From: a virus
Virus record (IMG/VR): IMGVR_UViG_3300011115_000450
Span: 1 to 57,920 of that record
DNA length: 57,920 bases
Direction: 5' to 3' (one strand)
Shown here one piece after another: positions 41,775 through 48,232 of this stretch; the first letter of the stretch is position 1, and the number at the start of each line of letters is the position of its first letter. The position numbers and the translations under genes are program-made. The notes beneath the pieces were generated by a model that saw only the letters and a list, made by a program, of their open reading frames with translations, was not told the origin of the DNA and did not search any database.

Positions 41775-43227
41775 ATGGGTTCACCACGGGTTTTTGGTAA
41801 TGGACCTGAGTGTCGTTATCTTCTTCAGATATGGTTACTCTAGCATTATCTGCCAAATATCGCAAAGCCTGAGTTGTGGCATCGACGTAATCGTCATGCC
41901 TGATCGACCCTTCCCCCCGAAATGTGCAAAGCTGGTTAATCAACTCGTTTGTCCACGTTGCTGGTTCCCCTGCAATCTTCTTACTTTCTACCACATGGAA
42001 CAATCCTGCGTGGAAAAAGTGCGAAACAGCATGAAGGCGTTGCAGTTTTGAAGCTCTTCCCGGATTGTAAGCGTATGGGAACAATCCTTCTCTGTAAAGC
42101 ATCTGCCGCAAGGAAATGCCGGACCCTTTATCTTCAATGATCATAATATCGGGCTTTTTACCCATAGAAAGAGGCTTGTTGCTGCCAAATTGCGGTTTGA
42201 TTTCAGCCCGGAACTCGTCATCACCCCACCGAACGGTCATTTCTTTCTTGGCTCGTTCAATCAAATCCGGCAAACCAAGGTGATCTTGCCAGCAATCCAG
42301 CAACAAAAAGCCTGTTTCACCGTCATGGTCAAAATATCCTATGACAGCACAGGCCGTCGGATCTGGATCTTTGCTCTTTTTGTCTTGGGTTTTCTCTGTG
42401 TAGGCCGTATCAAAACTAACAACAATGACTTGGAACGGTGGCAAATGGCGGGTTCTTGGCCAGATATTGATCCATTCCCGTTTGATGATGCCGCCTTCTT
42501 CCGCATCCAGCAGTTCACCAAGAAGCTCTTGCCGTCCTATCTTGGTTCCCTTGTATTGCTCCAAGGACTTAAAAAACGATTGCGGGAGATTGGCTTCGTT
42601 GTCGTAAGTTGATCCCCGAATCAACAATGAGTCAGGAAGGGTGACTAATCTTCGCACCAAAGGAACAGGCCGTGGCGTTGTGGTCCAGATAACTTGCGGG
42701 TGATCACCAAGGCGCATACCAAATTGCAGCATGTCCCACACTTCCTGTGGATCTTCCCATGCTGCCAACTCGTCGCACCAAGCCCAGTGATGCTGTGGCC
42801 CACGCAAACGGTCAGGTTCTGATGCGGAAAACGCTTGAATCGTAGACCCGTTGACTAGCGTCAGTTTCAGGTCAGACTTATTAAACGAAAGTAGTAGTTC
42901 CCGTGGCATTGTGTTGAGGATGCCAGCTGGTCCTTCGATGCAAACGGACTGGGCATCATATCTGGTCGGGGCAATGATGGCTCCGTAAGACTCAGGATTG
43001 CTCCATGCTTGCCACCAAGCCCACTCTGCACCCATGCGTGTTTTACCAAAACCGCGCCCTGCCATCACGCCACAGGTTGACCAGTCATGGTTTTCTTCAA
43101 TGATCTGGTTTGGTCTGGCCTGTTGAAACCATTTCAATCGTGCAAGGATAGCAATCCGGCCATGTTCATCAAGGCCGGATACTTCTTTTTGAACAATCTT
43201 AATGGCTTCTTCAGGGTTAAGCTGCAT
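41764..43227 (-). CDS. terL: Terminase large subunit
   Basis: A 487-residue TerL. The ATPase has Walker A at AGRGFGKT (56-63, Lys62), Walker B with D152-E153 in HWAWCDELAAW, and a coupling TTTPRP segment. The nuclease part begins with SFDTAY (D273), followed by DIMIIEDKGSGIS and, near the C-terminus, HDDYVDATTQAL, which supplies the remaining acidic residues. It cleaves concatemeric DNA and drives it through the portal. The gene overlaps the DUF2312 gene upstream by one base and the 986-aa gene downstream by 11 bp. TerS is encoded separately at 47016-47378. Confidence 0.95.
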   Translation of the reverse strand: MQLNPEEAIKIVQKEVSGLDEHGRIAILARLKWFQQARPNQIIEENHDWSTCGVMAGRGFGKTRMGAEWAWWQAWSNPESYGAIIAPTRYDAQSVCIEGPAGILNTMPRELLLSFNKSDLKLTLVNGSTIQAFSASEPDRLRGPQHHWAWCDELAAWEDPQEVWDMLQFGMRLGDHPQVIWTTTPRPVPLVRRLVTLPDSLLIRGSTYDNEANLPQSFFKSLEQYKGTKIGRQELLGELLDAEEGGIIKREWINIWPRTRHLPPFQVIVVSFDTAYTEKTQDKKSKDPDPTACAVIGYFDHDGETGFLLLDCWQDHLGLPDLIERAKKEMTVRWGDDEFRAEIKPQFGSNKPLSMGKKPDIMIIEDKGSGISLRQMLYREGLFPYAYNPGRASKLQRLHAVSHFFHAGLFHVVESKKIAGEPATWTNELINQLCTFRGEGSIRHDDYVDATTQALRYLADNARVTISEEDNDTQVHYQKPVVNPYAI

Positions 43228-43514
43228 TAGAAAGTAATAGGCTCTTTGGTCACGGTTTTCAATGCCGCCTGACCAAGCGGGGTATCAGCAAGCATACCAA
43301 GCTCTTCCATATACAGGGCAATCATAGCCTGTTCTTCTTTGACTTTTTCCTGATCTTTTTTCCGCAATGCAACAATCTGCTTGATGATCTTGGCATCAAA
43401 GCCACTCAGTTTGGACTCCGTGTAAACGTCTTTGATGTCCTGAGCGACAGAGGCTTTCTCTTCCTCCAGCTTCTCAATACGTTCGACGTAAGACTTTAGT
43501 TGGTCATTTCCCAT
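43227..43514 (-). CDS. GapR-like (DUF2312) DNA-binding protein (95 aa)
   Basis: A close match in pattern to Caulobacter GapR: QLKSYVERIEKLEEEKASVA, QDIKDVYTESKLSGFDAKII, KQIVALRKKDQEKVKEEQAM, IALYMEELGM, with the conserved basic-helix residues and GFD. GapR is a coiled-coil protein that clamps overtwisted DNA and supports topoisomerases in alphaproteobacteria. This copy sits at the start of the late operon just before TerL, so it might assist late transcription or concatemer unwinding. Presence of this family indicates an alphaproteobacterial host. Confidence 0.85.
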   Translation of the reverse strand: MGNDQLKSYVERIEKLEEEKASVAQDIKDVYTESKLSGFDAKIIKQIVALRKKDQEKVKEEQAMIALYMEELGMLADTPLGQAALKTVTKEPITF

Positions 43515-43701
43515 CTTTCTTTTCCTTTTTGATTGGTGCTTTGTAAATACGGGCCACGGTTAAAGCCCGTTGATCATAGAACAGAACCGTTTCCCCCGCT
43601 TTGAATTGCTTGATTATAGGCGTGACTGATGGCGGGATAGCTGCTTCAATCAGCAGATTCTCCCCCGTATCATTGATCAATTCGTAATTGATAGATTGCA
43701 T
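43504..43701 (-). CDS. Small protein at the head of the late operon (65 aa)
   Basis: The start is ATG 43701, with AAGGGGG before it; the longer frame to 43767 overlaps the leader. The 65-residue product is MQSINYELINDTGENLLIEA, PPSVTPIIKQFKAGETVLFY, DQRALTVARIYKAPIKKEKK, ending DGK. A beta-rich start and lysine-rich end are all that can be seen. First gene of the late operon. Confidence 0.6.
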   Translation of the reverse strand: MQSINYELINDTGENLLIEAAIPPSVTPIIKQFKAGETVLFYDQRALTVARIYKAPIKKEKKDGK

Positions 43702-44047
43702 GTTACCCCCTTTATCAATGTTACCCCTCACGGCTTGGGTAACGTGTCTGGCATTGCGACTCAGCACGGTCTTTCAACCATGATGACGTATCCAGATCAA
43801 ACGCCGATGTTGGTCGTGATGGACTTATCTGGGATAAGACCCCAACAGAGCGGCAAACTTATTTGTGGGCGGGGTGGCTGACGCTGTTCTGCTTCGCCAC
43901 CCCTACAAAGTTGAAACAGCAAAAAAACTTCTACCCACCAGCCTATAACCCGATTTCTATTCGCCACGGATCAGATCCAGTGGTCGGGGGGAGGCCAATC
44001 CCGTATTTGTAATTTAGCACTGCTAAAATTTTTATCAAGCACTTTGT
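43702..44047. other. Late operon leader and control region (no clear gene)
   Basis: 346 bp between the late operon start and the terminator of the upstream unit. It contains the candidate late promoter with a palindrome (44011-44038). The plus strand has a stop-free frame from 43743 to 44012 (about 89 codons) without any usual start codon. The leader transcribed from the promoter would be about 300 nt long. Confidence 0.5.
44011..44038 (-). promoter_or_regulatory. Candidate late promoter with perfect palindromic operator
   Basis: On the minus strand TTGATA (44038-44033), 16 bp, TAAATT (44016-44011). The spacer and -10 region hold a 15-bp perfect palindrome, TTTAGCA-C-TGCTAAA (44013-44027). 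Such an operator inside a promoter would be blocked by a bound dimer. It lies between the terminator of the cassette unit and the first late gene. Promoter strength and regulator are not known. Confidence 0.45.
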
Positions 44048-44075
44048 AAAAAAAAGCCCCACATTTCTGTGAGGC
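44048..44075 (-). terminator. Intrinsic terminator of the minus-strand cassette unit
   Basis: On the minus strand GCCTCACA-GAAA-TGTGGGGC forms an 8-bp stem with one mismatch and is followed by eight T. It lies after the last gene of the cassette unit (44132-44299) and just ahead of the candidate late promoter. Confidence 0.8.
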
Positions 44076-44131
44076 AAGTCTGGGAGGAAGCTACGCAACA
44101 CGGACAAGGTAGACCAGCAAAGTTGGATGTG

Positions 44132-44299
44132 TCAATCCTCATCTTCATCCACAAAGTCTGTGATCTCCAATGCCTCGTTGATTTGGTTTACCAACGCATT
44201 GCTGGCAGGGATCTCACTGAATGGACGGACAATGGATAGCTGGTGCTTTACACTTGCAAGCGCAAGCCGGGCATGTTCGAGCTTTTCTTTAATGGTCAT
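44132..44299 (-). CDS. Hypothetical protein, last gene of the cassette unit (55 aa)
   Basis: A 55-residue frame beginning MTIKEKLEHARLALASVKHQ and ending EALEITDFVDEDED. AAAGGTGAGCA supplies a ribosome site. It is helical with an acidic tail. The helical start and acidic end recall the neighbouring cassette proteins, but the MDIV start is absent. Function unknown. Confidence 0.6.
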   Translation of the reverse strand: MTIKEKLEHARLALASVKHQLSIVRPFSEIPASNALVNQINEALEITDFVDEDED

Positions 44300-44308
44300 T
44301 GCTCACCT

Positions 44309-44512
44309 TTATATTGTTGCTGTTATCTGCATTTTTTCCAAAACTTCTGGTGTTTGCCCATAGTTTGTGTTCCGCCACTGCACCTCAATGACAACGCTAC
44401 CTTCTGAAATACTTTTTACGGCTACGGTTTCATAGTTTCCGGTAGACTTCAAAGTATCAACAATGTCTGAAATGCGTTCACCGATTGATGGTTCTTTGTC
44501 TATATCTTGCAT
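44309..44512 (-). CDS. Hypothetical protein (67 aa)
   Basis: A 67-residue protein, MQDIDKEPSIGERISDIVDT followed by YETVAVKSISEGSVVIEVQW and PEVLEKMQITATI. A GGAGAGAAGTG ribosome site precedes the ATG, which overlaps the upstream stop (TGATG); a GTG one codon earlier is an alternative start. Alpha-beta composition, no family recognised. Confidence 0.6.
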   Translation of the reverse strand: MQDIDKEPSIGERISDIVDTLKSTGNYETVAVKSISEGSVVIEVQWRNTNYGQTPEVLEKMQITATI

Positions 44513-44715
44513 CACTTCTCTCCTTGTCTTTGGTCCATTGATACATTGGCTTGCAGCTTCACTTTAGGGTTTGGCCATGTCCAACACTCACCCGTTGCAT
44601 CCGTAAAACACACCCACAACAAATGATGTTCTTGGCCGTAGTCGATCATAAAATGCGCCTTGGCTGGGCCTTTGGGCGTGTCCATCGGGATGGTGGGGTC
44701 AAGCTGGATGATCAC
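44512..44715 (-). CDS. Small protein, paralogue of the gene at 3014-3265 (67 aa)
   Basis: Starts with GTG at 44715, inside the junction repeat that ends the preceding cassette gene. Its first 45 residues (IIQLDPTIPMDTPKGPAKAH, DYGQEHHLLWVCFTDATGEC) align with the plus-strand protein at 3014-3265. The shared pattern is QLxPxxxxxTPxGxAxA, a hydrophobic strand, L-x-W and T-x-E. Function unknown; a recurring phage micro-family. Confidence 0.6.
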   Translation of the reverse strand: MIIQLDPTIPMDTPKGPAKAHFMIDYGQEHHLLWVCFTDATGECWTWPNPKVKLQANVSMDQRQGEK

Positions 44716-45053
44716 TCATCACCTGTTGCTTTGGCAATGGCGGCTTTTGCTTGTTCTTCTGAGATCATATCCACTTCAAGCAAAACCTTGACCGCTTGAT
44801 GTATGGTATAATCCAAAAATGCTTCTTTGTCGGTTTGATACTGAGCAAGGACATACCTACCCATCGCCTTTACTCCCTCACACACAGAATGACCTGTCGC
44901 GCCCATGTCATCTAGCATTTGGTTCAATGCCTTCAGCAATTTTGCATTTTGCTGGCGCAGACGTTTGATCTCGTCAGCGGCAAGCGCATCAAAGTTGTAT
45001 TGGTTGTTTACATATTGCCGTGATCTTTCCCGCAACCGTTCAACAATGTCCAT
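44712..45053 (-). CDS. Cassette-array protein, MDIVER start (113 aa)
   Basis: Starts MDIVERLRERSRQYVNNQYN and contains AADEIKRLRQQNAKLLKALN, then a C-terminal helix (QAVKVLLEVDMISEEQAKAA) ending AKATGDE. The first and last codons are shared with the other cassette genes; the AADEI-RLRQQNA coiled-coil is shared with three of them. Ead/Ea22-like phage proteins have similar AADEIERLR segments. ATG 45053 was chosen; a GTG one codon earlier is possible. Confidence 0.65.
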   Translation of the reverse strand: MDIVERLRERSRQYVNNQYNFDALAADEIKRLRQQNAKLLKALNQMLDDMGATGHSVCEGVKAMGRYVLAQYQTDKEAFLDYTIHQAVKVLLEVDMISEEQAKAAIAKATGDE

Positions 45054-45391
45054 CACTCATCCCCTGTTGCTGTGGGCGGTTTTGGTAGTAGCATCCAATG
45101 AGTCGGCATTAAATCATCTTGGTCGATTGGCATATACAACGGACCAAAGCCAAGGTAATACCTTTTAGGTATTCCAACTAAAAACCACCCAATGTGATGA
45201 ACTGTTCCAGTAGAATGAACCTGTTTCATATCCCCCCATTTACAAATAAAAATTTCACCGTTTAAATGTTTAGATGTTGCCAAAAAATGCGTTCCATCTT
45301 TTGGTGCTGTTTCAATAGTTTGCCAATTTACCGTTTCTTGTCTTGTGTCGTATGAACTGTCCCACAGAACTTTATCAACAATGTCCATCAT
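45053..45391 (-). CDS. Cassette-array protein with DUF551-like payload (112 aa)
   Basis: Starts MMDIVDKVLWDSSY and ends PPTATGDE like its neighbours, but the middle is different: WQTIETAPKDGTHFLATSKH, then GWFLVGIPKRYYLGFGPLYM and DDLMPTHWMLLPKPP. The IETAPKDGT and PTHWMxLPxPP pair is the signature of DUF551, a small family common in phages and prophages. So the cassette flanks have been combined with another payload. The start has two adjacent ATG codons. Function unknown. Confidence 0.7.
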   Translation of the reverse strand: MMDIVDKVLWDSSYDTRQETVNWQTIETAPKDGTHFLATSKHLNGEIFICKWGDMKQVHSTGTVHHIGWFLVGIPKRYYLGFGPLYMPIDQDDLMPTHWMLLPKPPTATGDE

Positions 45392-45690
45392 TTATCCCCT
45401 AGGGCTTTCAATGCGGTCTTGCGGTGTGATGACAGCAACAGCTGCAATGTAACAACCGCATCTTCGTTTTTTGCAATAACCTTTGATGGCGCAGCAATCT
45501 CTTGCAACGCTTCCCGCAACCGTTCAATGTCGCCATCTAATTTCCGCAGTTCACCAAATGCCGCTTGCAACGATGCGCGTTCAAACTCCACTTGTTCCCG
45601 CAAGCGTTCAATCTCGTCAGCGGCTTTGCCAACCAAGTTTTCAATATATTCGTCAGATTTTAACGACCGCAACCGCTCAACAATGTCCAT
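45388..45690 (-). CDS. Cassette-array protein, MDIVER start (100 aa)
   Basis: Starts MDIVERLRSLKSDEYIENLV, contains AADEIERLREQVEFERASLQ and a second helix (LRKLDGDIERLREALQEIAA), and ends RKTALKALGDK. The AADEIERLR coiled-coil is shared with the array genes at 44712, 45690 and 46120. The C-terminal codons (ALGDK) are the most diverged of the array, as is the junction repeat after them. Likely a dimeric or trimeric helical protein; function unknown. Confidence 0.65.
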   Translation of the reverse strand: MDIVERLRSLKSDEYIENLVGKAADEIERLREQVEFERASLQAAFGELRKLDGDIERLREALQEIAAPSKVIAKNEDAVVTLQLLLSSHRKTALKALGDK

Positions 45691-45926
45691 CACTCACCTC
45701 CTGTTGCTTTGGCGATGGTTTGCTTAACAATGCTTTGAACAAACGACGATGCCATGCCACCATATGCAGGGCTACCGTAACTGTCCTGCGCCACACGGTC
45801 TAACCGTTTCAATCCTTCCAACAACTCTGCATTTTGCTGGCGCAACCGTTCAATTTCGTCAGCGGCTTCATGGGATTCCCTTGTTGCCAAATGCGGTGCG
45901 CGTAACCATTCAACGATGTCCATCAT
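45690..45926 (-). CDS. Cassette-array protein, MDIVEW start (78 aa)
   Basis: Starts MMDIVEWLRAPHLATRESHE, contains AADEIERLRQQNAELLEGLK and ends SIVKQTIAKATGGE. The start is fixed by the overlap with the upstream stop (ATGATG); the longer frame extending to 46040 runs into the previous gene and was rejected. The GGAGGTGAG ribosome site of the next gene is the DNA behind its GGE end. Confidence 0.65.
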   Translation of the reverse strand: MMDIVEWLRAPHLATRESHEAADEIERLRQQNAELLEGLKRLDRVAQDSYGSPAYGGMASSFVQSIVKQTIAKATGGE

Positions 45927-46120
45927 TTGCTTCCTGTTGCTTTGGCATGAAGCGCAGGAACACGGAGCCATGCCCATGCGCTGGTCGCCATCCACACCCT
46001 GCCAAACTTGTCTTGATAATAATAAACTGGGCCGCCCCACGGGTCTGTAAACCTATACTCGCCCCGAACCATAGGTCTGCCTCCTGTTATGTGGGCAAGC
46101 AACCGTTCAACAATGTCCAT
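45923..46120 (-). CDS. Cassette-array protein with distinct payload (65 aa)
   Basis: Starts MDIVERLLAHITGGRPMVRG, then EYRFTDPWGGPVYYYQDKFG and RVWMATSAWAWLRVPALHAK, ending ATGSK. The middle is aromatic and beta-like and lacks the AADEIERLR helix of the neighbours, so only the flanks are shared. Function unknown. ATG 46120 was chosen; GTG at 46123 is an alternative. Confidence 0.65.
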   Translation of the reverse strand: MDIVERLLAHITGGRPMVRGEYRFTDPWGGPVYYYQDKFGRVWMATSAWAWLRVPALHAKATGSK

Positions 46121-46431
46121 CACTCACCTCCTGTTGTTTTACCAATGGTAATTTCTTGAATTGCCCCATTTGTTACCAAATGCCATTTAGGAGACGGATA
46201 AAAACTAATGTTGGGTGAACTTGCAACCGCACCAGTATAATCCACCGTTGCCTGTAAAAGTTCTTTTAACTCTGCATTTTGCTGGCGCAGCAGTTCAATC
46301 TCGTCAGCGGCTGGTGTCATAGCTTTGCGCCATGCCTGACGTTGGCCCTCTGTATACCATTTGCCGTCATTAAACTCACCGCCGTTAATGGTTTCAGCGG
46401 CCTGTTGTGCTAATTGCTCAACAATGTCCAT
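46120..46431 (-). CDS. Cassette-array protein, MDIVEQ start (103 aa)
   Basis: Starts MDIVEQLAQQAAETINGGEF, contains TEGQRQAWRKAMTPAADEIE and LLRQQNAELKELLQATVDYT, then a beta-rich stretch (ISFYPSPKWHLVTNGAIQEI) and ends TIGKTTGGE. First of the true cassette genes in transcription order. The AADEI-LLRQQNAEL helix is shared; the FYPSP.. part is private. Confidence 0.65.
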   Translation of the reverse strand: MDIVEQLAQQAAETINGGEFNDGKWYTEGQRQAWRKAMTPAADEIELLRQQNAELKELLQATVDYTGAVASSPNISFYPSPKWHLVTNGAIQEITIGKTTGGE

Positions 46432-46434
46432 CAC

Positions 46435-46512
46435 TCACCTCCCCACTCCCACAATTAACCAAATCACCCCAAGCCAAAAAACAAAAAGTATGTAATCAAC
46501 CATCCCCTCCAT
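46435..46512 (-). CDS. Membrane mini-protein (25 aa)
   Basis: A 25-residue frame, MEGMVDYILFVFWLGVIWLI followed by VGVGR, almost all one hydrophobic helix. GGAGGTAGTG lies just before ATG 46512, and the stop is followed two codons later by the first cassette ATG. The same GTGATGGA arrangement as at cassette junctions occurs at its start. Too short to assign; a membrane micro-protein. Confidence 0.5.
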   Translation of the reverse strand: MEGMVDYILFVFWLGVIWLIVGVGR

Positions 46513-46514
46513 CA

Positions 46515-46763
46515 CTACCTCCATGTCCCATTGAAGTTCGGGGTTTTGTAAATCACAGACCGAGATCTCCCTTTCGTATAACGCACATGGCACACAGAGT
46601 TGCTCGACAACTCCTTCCCAAAAGCAAACCCAATCGCCTCTGCCTTCAAACTCAGCCAGTCCTTCAAATCCCCCTTAAACACAGTTGCCGCACCATCCCC
46701 ATACAGCACACCACTCTCATCCCGCTGATACACCGTAACCGTAAAGGAAATCTTTTTTGTCAT
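46515..46763 (-). CDS. Hypothetical protein, first gene of the cassette unit (82 aa)
   Basis: The start is ATG 46763 with GAGGGTGAT upstream; the longer frame reaches into the promoter. The 82 residues read MTKKISFTVTVYQRDESGVL, then YGDGAATVFKGDLKDWLSLK, AEAIGFAFGKELSSNSVCHV and RYTKGRSRSVIYKTPNFNG. Alpha-beta composition, no family recognised. Confidence 0.6.
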   Translation of the reverse strand: MTKKISFTVTVYQRDESGVLYGDGAATVFKGDLKDWLSLKAEAIGFAFGKELSSNSVCHVRYTKGRSRSVIYKTPNFNGTWR

Positions 46764-46800
46764 ATCACCCTCAATCTTGGATATTAGCCGCACTTGTTGG

Positions 46801-46828
46801 ATTATGCACAGGTTTGGGGGGATGTAAA
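46801..46828 (-). promoter_or_regulatory. Candidate promoter of the cassette unit
   Basis: On the minus strand TTTACA (46828-46823), 16 bp, CATAAT (46806-46801), with TGTG just before the -10. It is 38 bp upstream of the first gene. The plus strand around it has four G-runs (46816-46821, 46849-46856, 46869-46872, 46886-46890). Confidence 0.45.
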
Positions 46829-46893
46829 TCAAAAGTTTGAAAAAATTTGGGGGGGGTCTGTATGTTGTGGGGTCAATCTCCGATTGGGGGTGA

Positions 46894-47005
46894 CGGCTTC
46901 GGCAGAGCCGACGGCTGGCGACGGCGAAGCCGAAAGAGAGACGGAACGGGAAGGGAGAGAATGAAATAGGCTGTAAATGTCCTATTTCAGCCTCATTTTA
47001 GGACA
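46894..47005. repeat. Cluster of inverted repeats downstream of terS
   Basis: CGGCTTCG at 46894-46901 pairs with CGAAGCCG at 46925-46932, with smaller GC hairpins inside. Next, AAATAGG (46964-46970) pairs with CCTATTT (46981-46987), AGGCTG (46968-46973) with CAGCCT (46988-46993), and TGTCCT (46978-46983) with AGGACA (47000-47005). The last three overlap, so they cannot all form at once. They lie between terS and the promoter of the next unit. Confidence 0.6.
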
Positions 47006-47015
47006 CAGAGGCCGC

Positions 47016-47378
47016 TTATGCCTCCGACATCTCACTCGCCAGCAGCGTGATGGTGGGCTTTTCCCGCTGTCTAGCGAGATCAGCCAGCACTTGGAGAGCC
47101 TTTCCTAGCTCACTCTCGACCCGCAAGGGCTGCACTGCATCCCCTTTAACCTCAACGCTGGCTAGCCTCGCATGAACGTAGGGAGCGGCAGCAATGGCGC
47201 ACTGGACCCGATCCCTGTGATCCTGCTTTTCGTCCTGCATCACAGCCAGCAGGAAGGCCAACGGACTGGTCTCTGGCGATAAGCTACTGATCTTGTTGAT
47301 CTTATCCAGCGAGATCGTCGGTCTGTTCTTCGATCCTGCCTTGCGTCCCGCGCCGACTCTCGCGCCTCCCTTACCCAT
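47016..47378 (-). CDS. Terminase small subunit (120 aa)
   Basis: A 120-residue protein beginning MGKGGARVGAGRKAGSKNRP, with SPLAFLLAVMQDEKQDHRDR, VQCAIAAAPYVHARLASVEV and KGDAVQPLRVESELGKALQV. The GARVGAGRK start and the PLxFLLxVMxD..R..AA.AAAPYVHxxL pattern are those of small terminase subunits in many phages of alphaproteobacteria. It recognises phage DNA and loads TerL. Here it is separated from terL (41764-43227) by the cassette unit and is likely transcribed from its own promoter. AAAGGACACGAA precedes the ATG. Confidence 0.75.
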   Translation of the reverse strand: MGKGGARVGAGRKAGSKNRPTISLDKINKISSLSPETSPLAFLLAVMQDEKQDHRDRVQCAIAAAPYVHARLASVEVKGDAVQPLRVESELGKALQVLADLARQREKPTITLLASEMSEA

Positions 47379-47846
47379 TTCGTGTCCTTTCGCTGATTGT
47401 TTCCGTCTAACAGGCTGGAAACATTAGAGCAGGATCGTCTGAAATTCAATGATTTCTCCCCTGCTGGTTGAATGATCTGGCTTTGCTGGTTGATTGTTTC
47501 CCCTGTCCCTTTGATATGCCTGTCCCCTTGTTAGTCTCTCCCCTAGGTGAGGCTGTGATCGGCATCAGCAACAGGCTGTTGGCGAATTTTCCGAAACTGC
47601 CCGATCCTGCGCGAGATTCGCCTCCGCAGCCGTCGATCAGGCTAGGCAGATACCCGACGAGCGACACTCTGCTCGATCACAGGGTTCGAGACGATTTGAC
47701 AAAATGTCCGAATCAGGGCATTGTGTCCTGACTAACCGCTCATTGACATCGTGAAACCCAGAAACAACCTAGCCGAAACGGGAGGCCTCGCGCCTTCCGT
47801 CGCAGGGATAGAGACCTGCTCGACAAGGCTCATAGGAGAAACCACA
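47379..47846. other. Divergent intergenic region between terS and the plus-strand early operon
   Basis: About 468 bp between two divergent genes. No convincing gene is present. On the plus strand there are two perfect TTGACA boxes (47696-47701 and 47743-47748). An inverted repeat CGAGC/GCTCG lies near 47660. The sequence likely holds both promoters and could hold the packaging (pac) or cos site recognised by TerS, as terS-adjacent sites often do, but no site can be pinpointed. Confidence 0.45.
47696..47724 (+). promoter_or_regulatory. Candidate early promoter of the plus-strand operon
   Basis: TTGACA (47696-47701) is followed after 17 bp by CATTGT (47719-47724). The -35 box is perfect, the -10 poor. 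It is about 120 bp upstream of the first gene. A second TTGACA at 47743-47748 has no clear partner. Confidence 0.35.
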
Positions 47847-48161
47847 ATGGACATTGAGAAAGAAATTGCCACCAAGATCGTCCGCTCGGCACTGGCCAAA
47901 CGCTGGTCTGTCTCGGTTCACGATGACATCACCAACGAGGGCGAATGGACGGTTAGAAAATCGCGCCATATGCCTCAAATCATGGAAGCACTGGCCACGA
48001 CCGAAGGCGACATCCTGCTGCTGCACGATGACGAAGGCAAACAGGTCGGGATGATCGTCCTGATCTGGGGAAATGGCGAGGATTTGATACACGACCATTC
48101 AGCCAAACTTCAGATCCGCGAGGATGGCTGGATTTACGGGATCGAAGGCAAGGATCACTAA
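47847..48161 (+). CDS. Hypothetical early protein (104 aa)
   Basis: The start at 47847 is set by GGAGAAACCACAATG, the recurrent start-associated sequence; the frame open upstream to 47751 is ignored. The protein begins MDIEKEIATKIVRSALAKRW and contains HDDITNEGEWTVRKSRHMPQ, LATTEGDILLLHDDEGKQVG and LIWGNGEDLIHDHSAKLQIR. An alpha/beta soluble protein. No family recognised. First gene of the plus-strand early operon. Confidence 0.65.
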   Translation: MDIEKEIATKIVRSALAKRWSVSVHDDITNEGEWTVRKSRHMPQIMEALATTEGDILLLHDDEGKQVGMIVLIWGNGEDLIHDHSAKLQIREDGWIYGIEGKDH

Positions 48162-48163
48162 GG

Positions 48164-48232
48164 CATTGCAATCCGAGAGGCAGGACATCCCTGCCTCTCC
48201 CGTGGCAATGTCGCCAGCTAGGAGAAACCACA
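48164..48232 (+). promoter_or_regulatory. Intergenic stem-loop element, copy A, with start-associated sequence
   Basis: Outer stem CATTGC (48164-48169)/GCAATG (48205-48210); inner stem GAGAGGCAGG (48175-48184)/CCTGCCTCTC (48190-48199); then TGGC (48203-48206)/GCCA (48213-48216), which competes with the outer stem. It starts two bases after a stop and ends in GGAGAAACCACA just before ATG 48233. See copies B-D. Confidence 0.8.

Larger units (their letters stand above)
44711..46442 (-). repeat. Tandem gene-cassette array with repeated junctions
   Basis: Six tandem genes overlap by a few bases at junctions of the form CAACAATGTCCATCACTCACC-TCCTGTTG (plus strand). Copies lie at 46419-46442, 46108-46136, 45911-45940, 45678-45713, 45376-45410 (diverged), 45041-45070 and, lacking the MDIV half, 44711-44736. 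Each holds the last codons of one gene (coding ATGGE or similar), its stop, and the first codons of the next (MDIVE). On the mRNA the ATGGE codons contain GGAGGTGA, a near-perfect ribosome site. The middles of the genes differ in sequence and length. Confidence 0.85.

Noticed and set aside
44013-44027. Resemblance of TTTAGCACTGCTAAA to the CIRCE element bound by HrcA
   Set aside because: CIRCE needs TTAGCACTC and GAGTGCTAA arms about 9 bp apart; here the arms are contiguous and shorter, so only a simple palindrome is claimed.
46816-46890. Possible G-quadruplex from four G-runs
   Set aside because: The loops are 12 to 27 bases, so a stable quadruplex is unlikely without further evidence.
47446-47731. 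Opposite-strand frames in the terS/early operon gap (73 aa minus, 87 aa plus)
   Set aside because: Neither has a convincing ribosome site or a protein-like pattern, and they overlap each other; they sit where promoters and a packaging site are expected.
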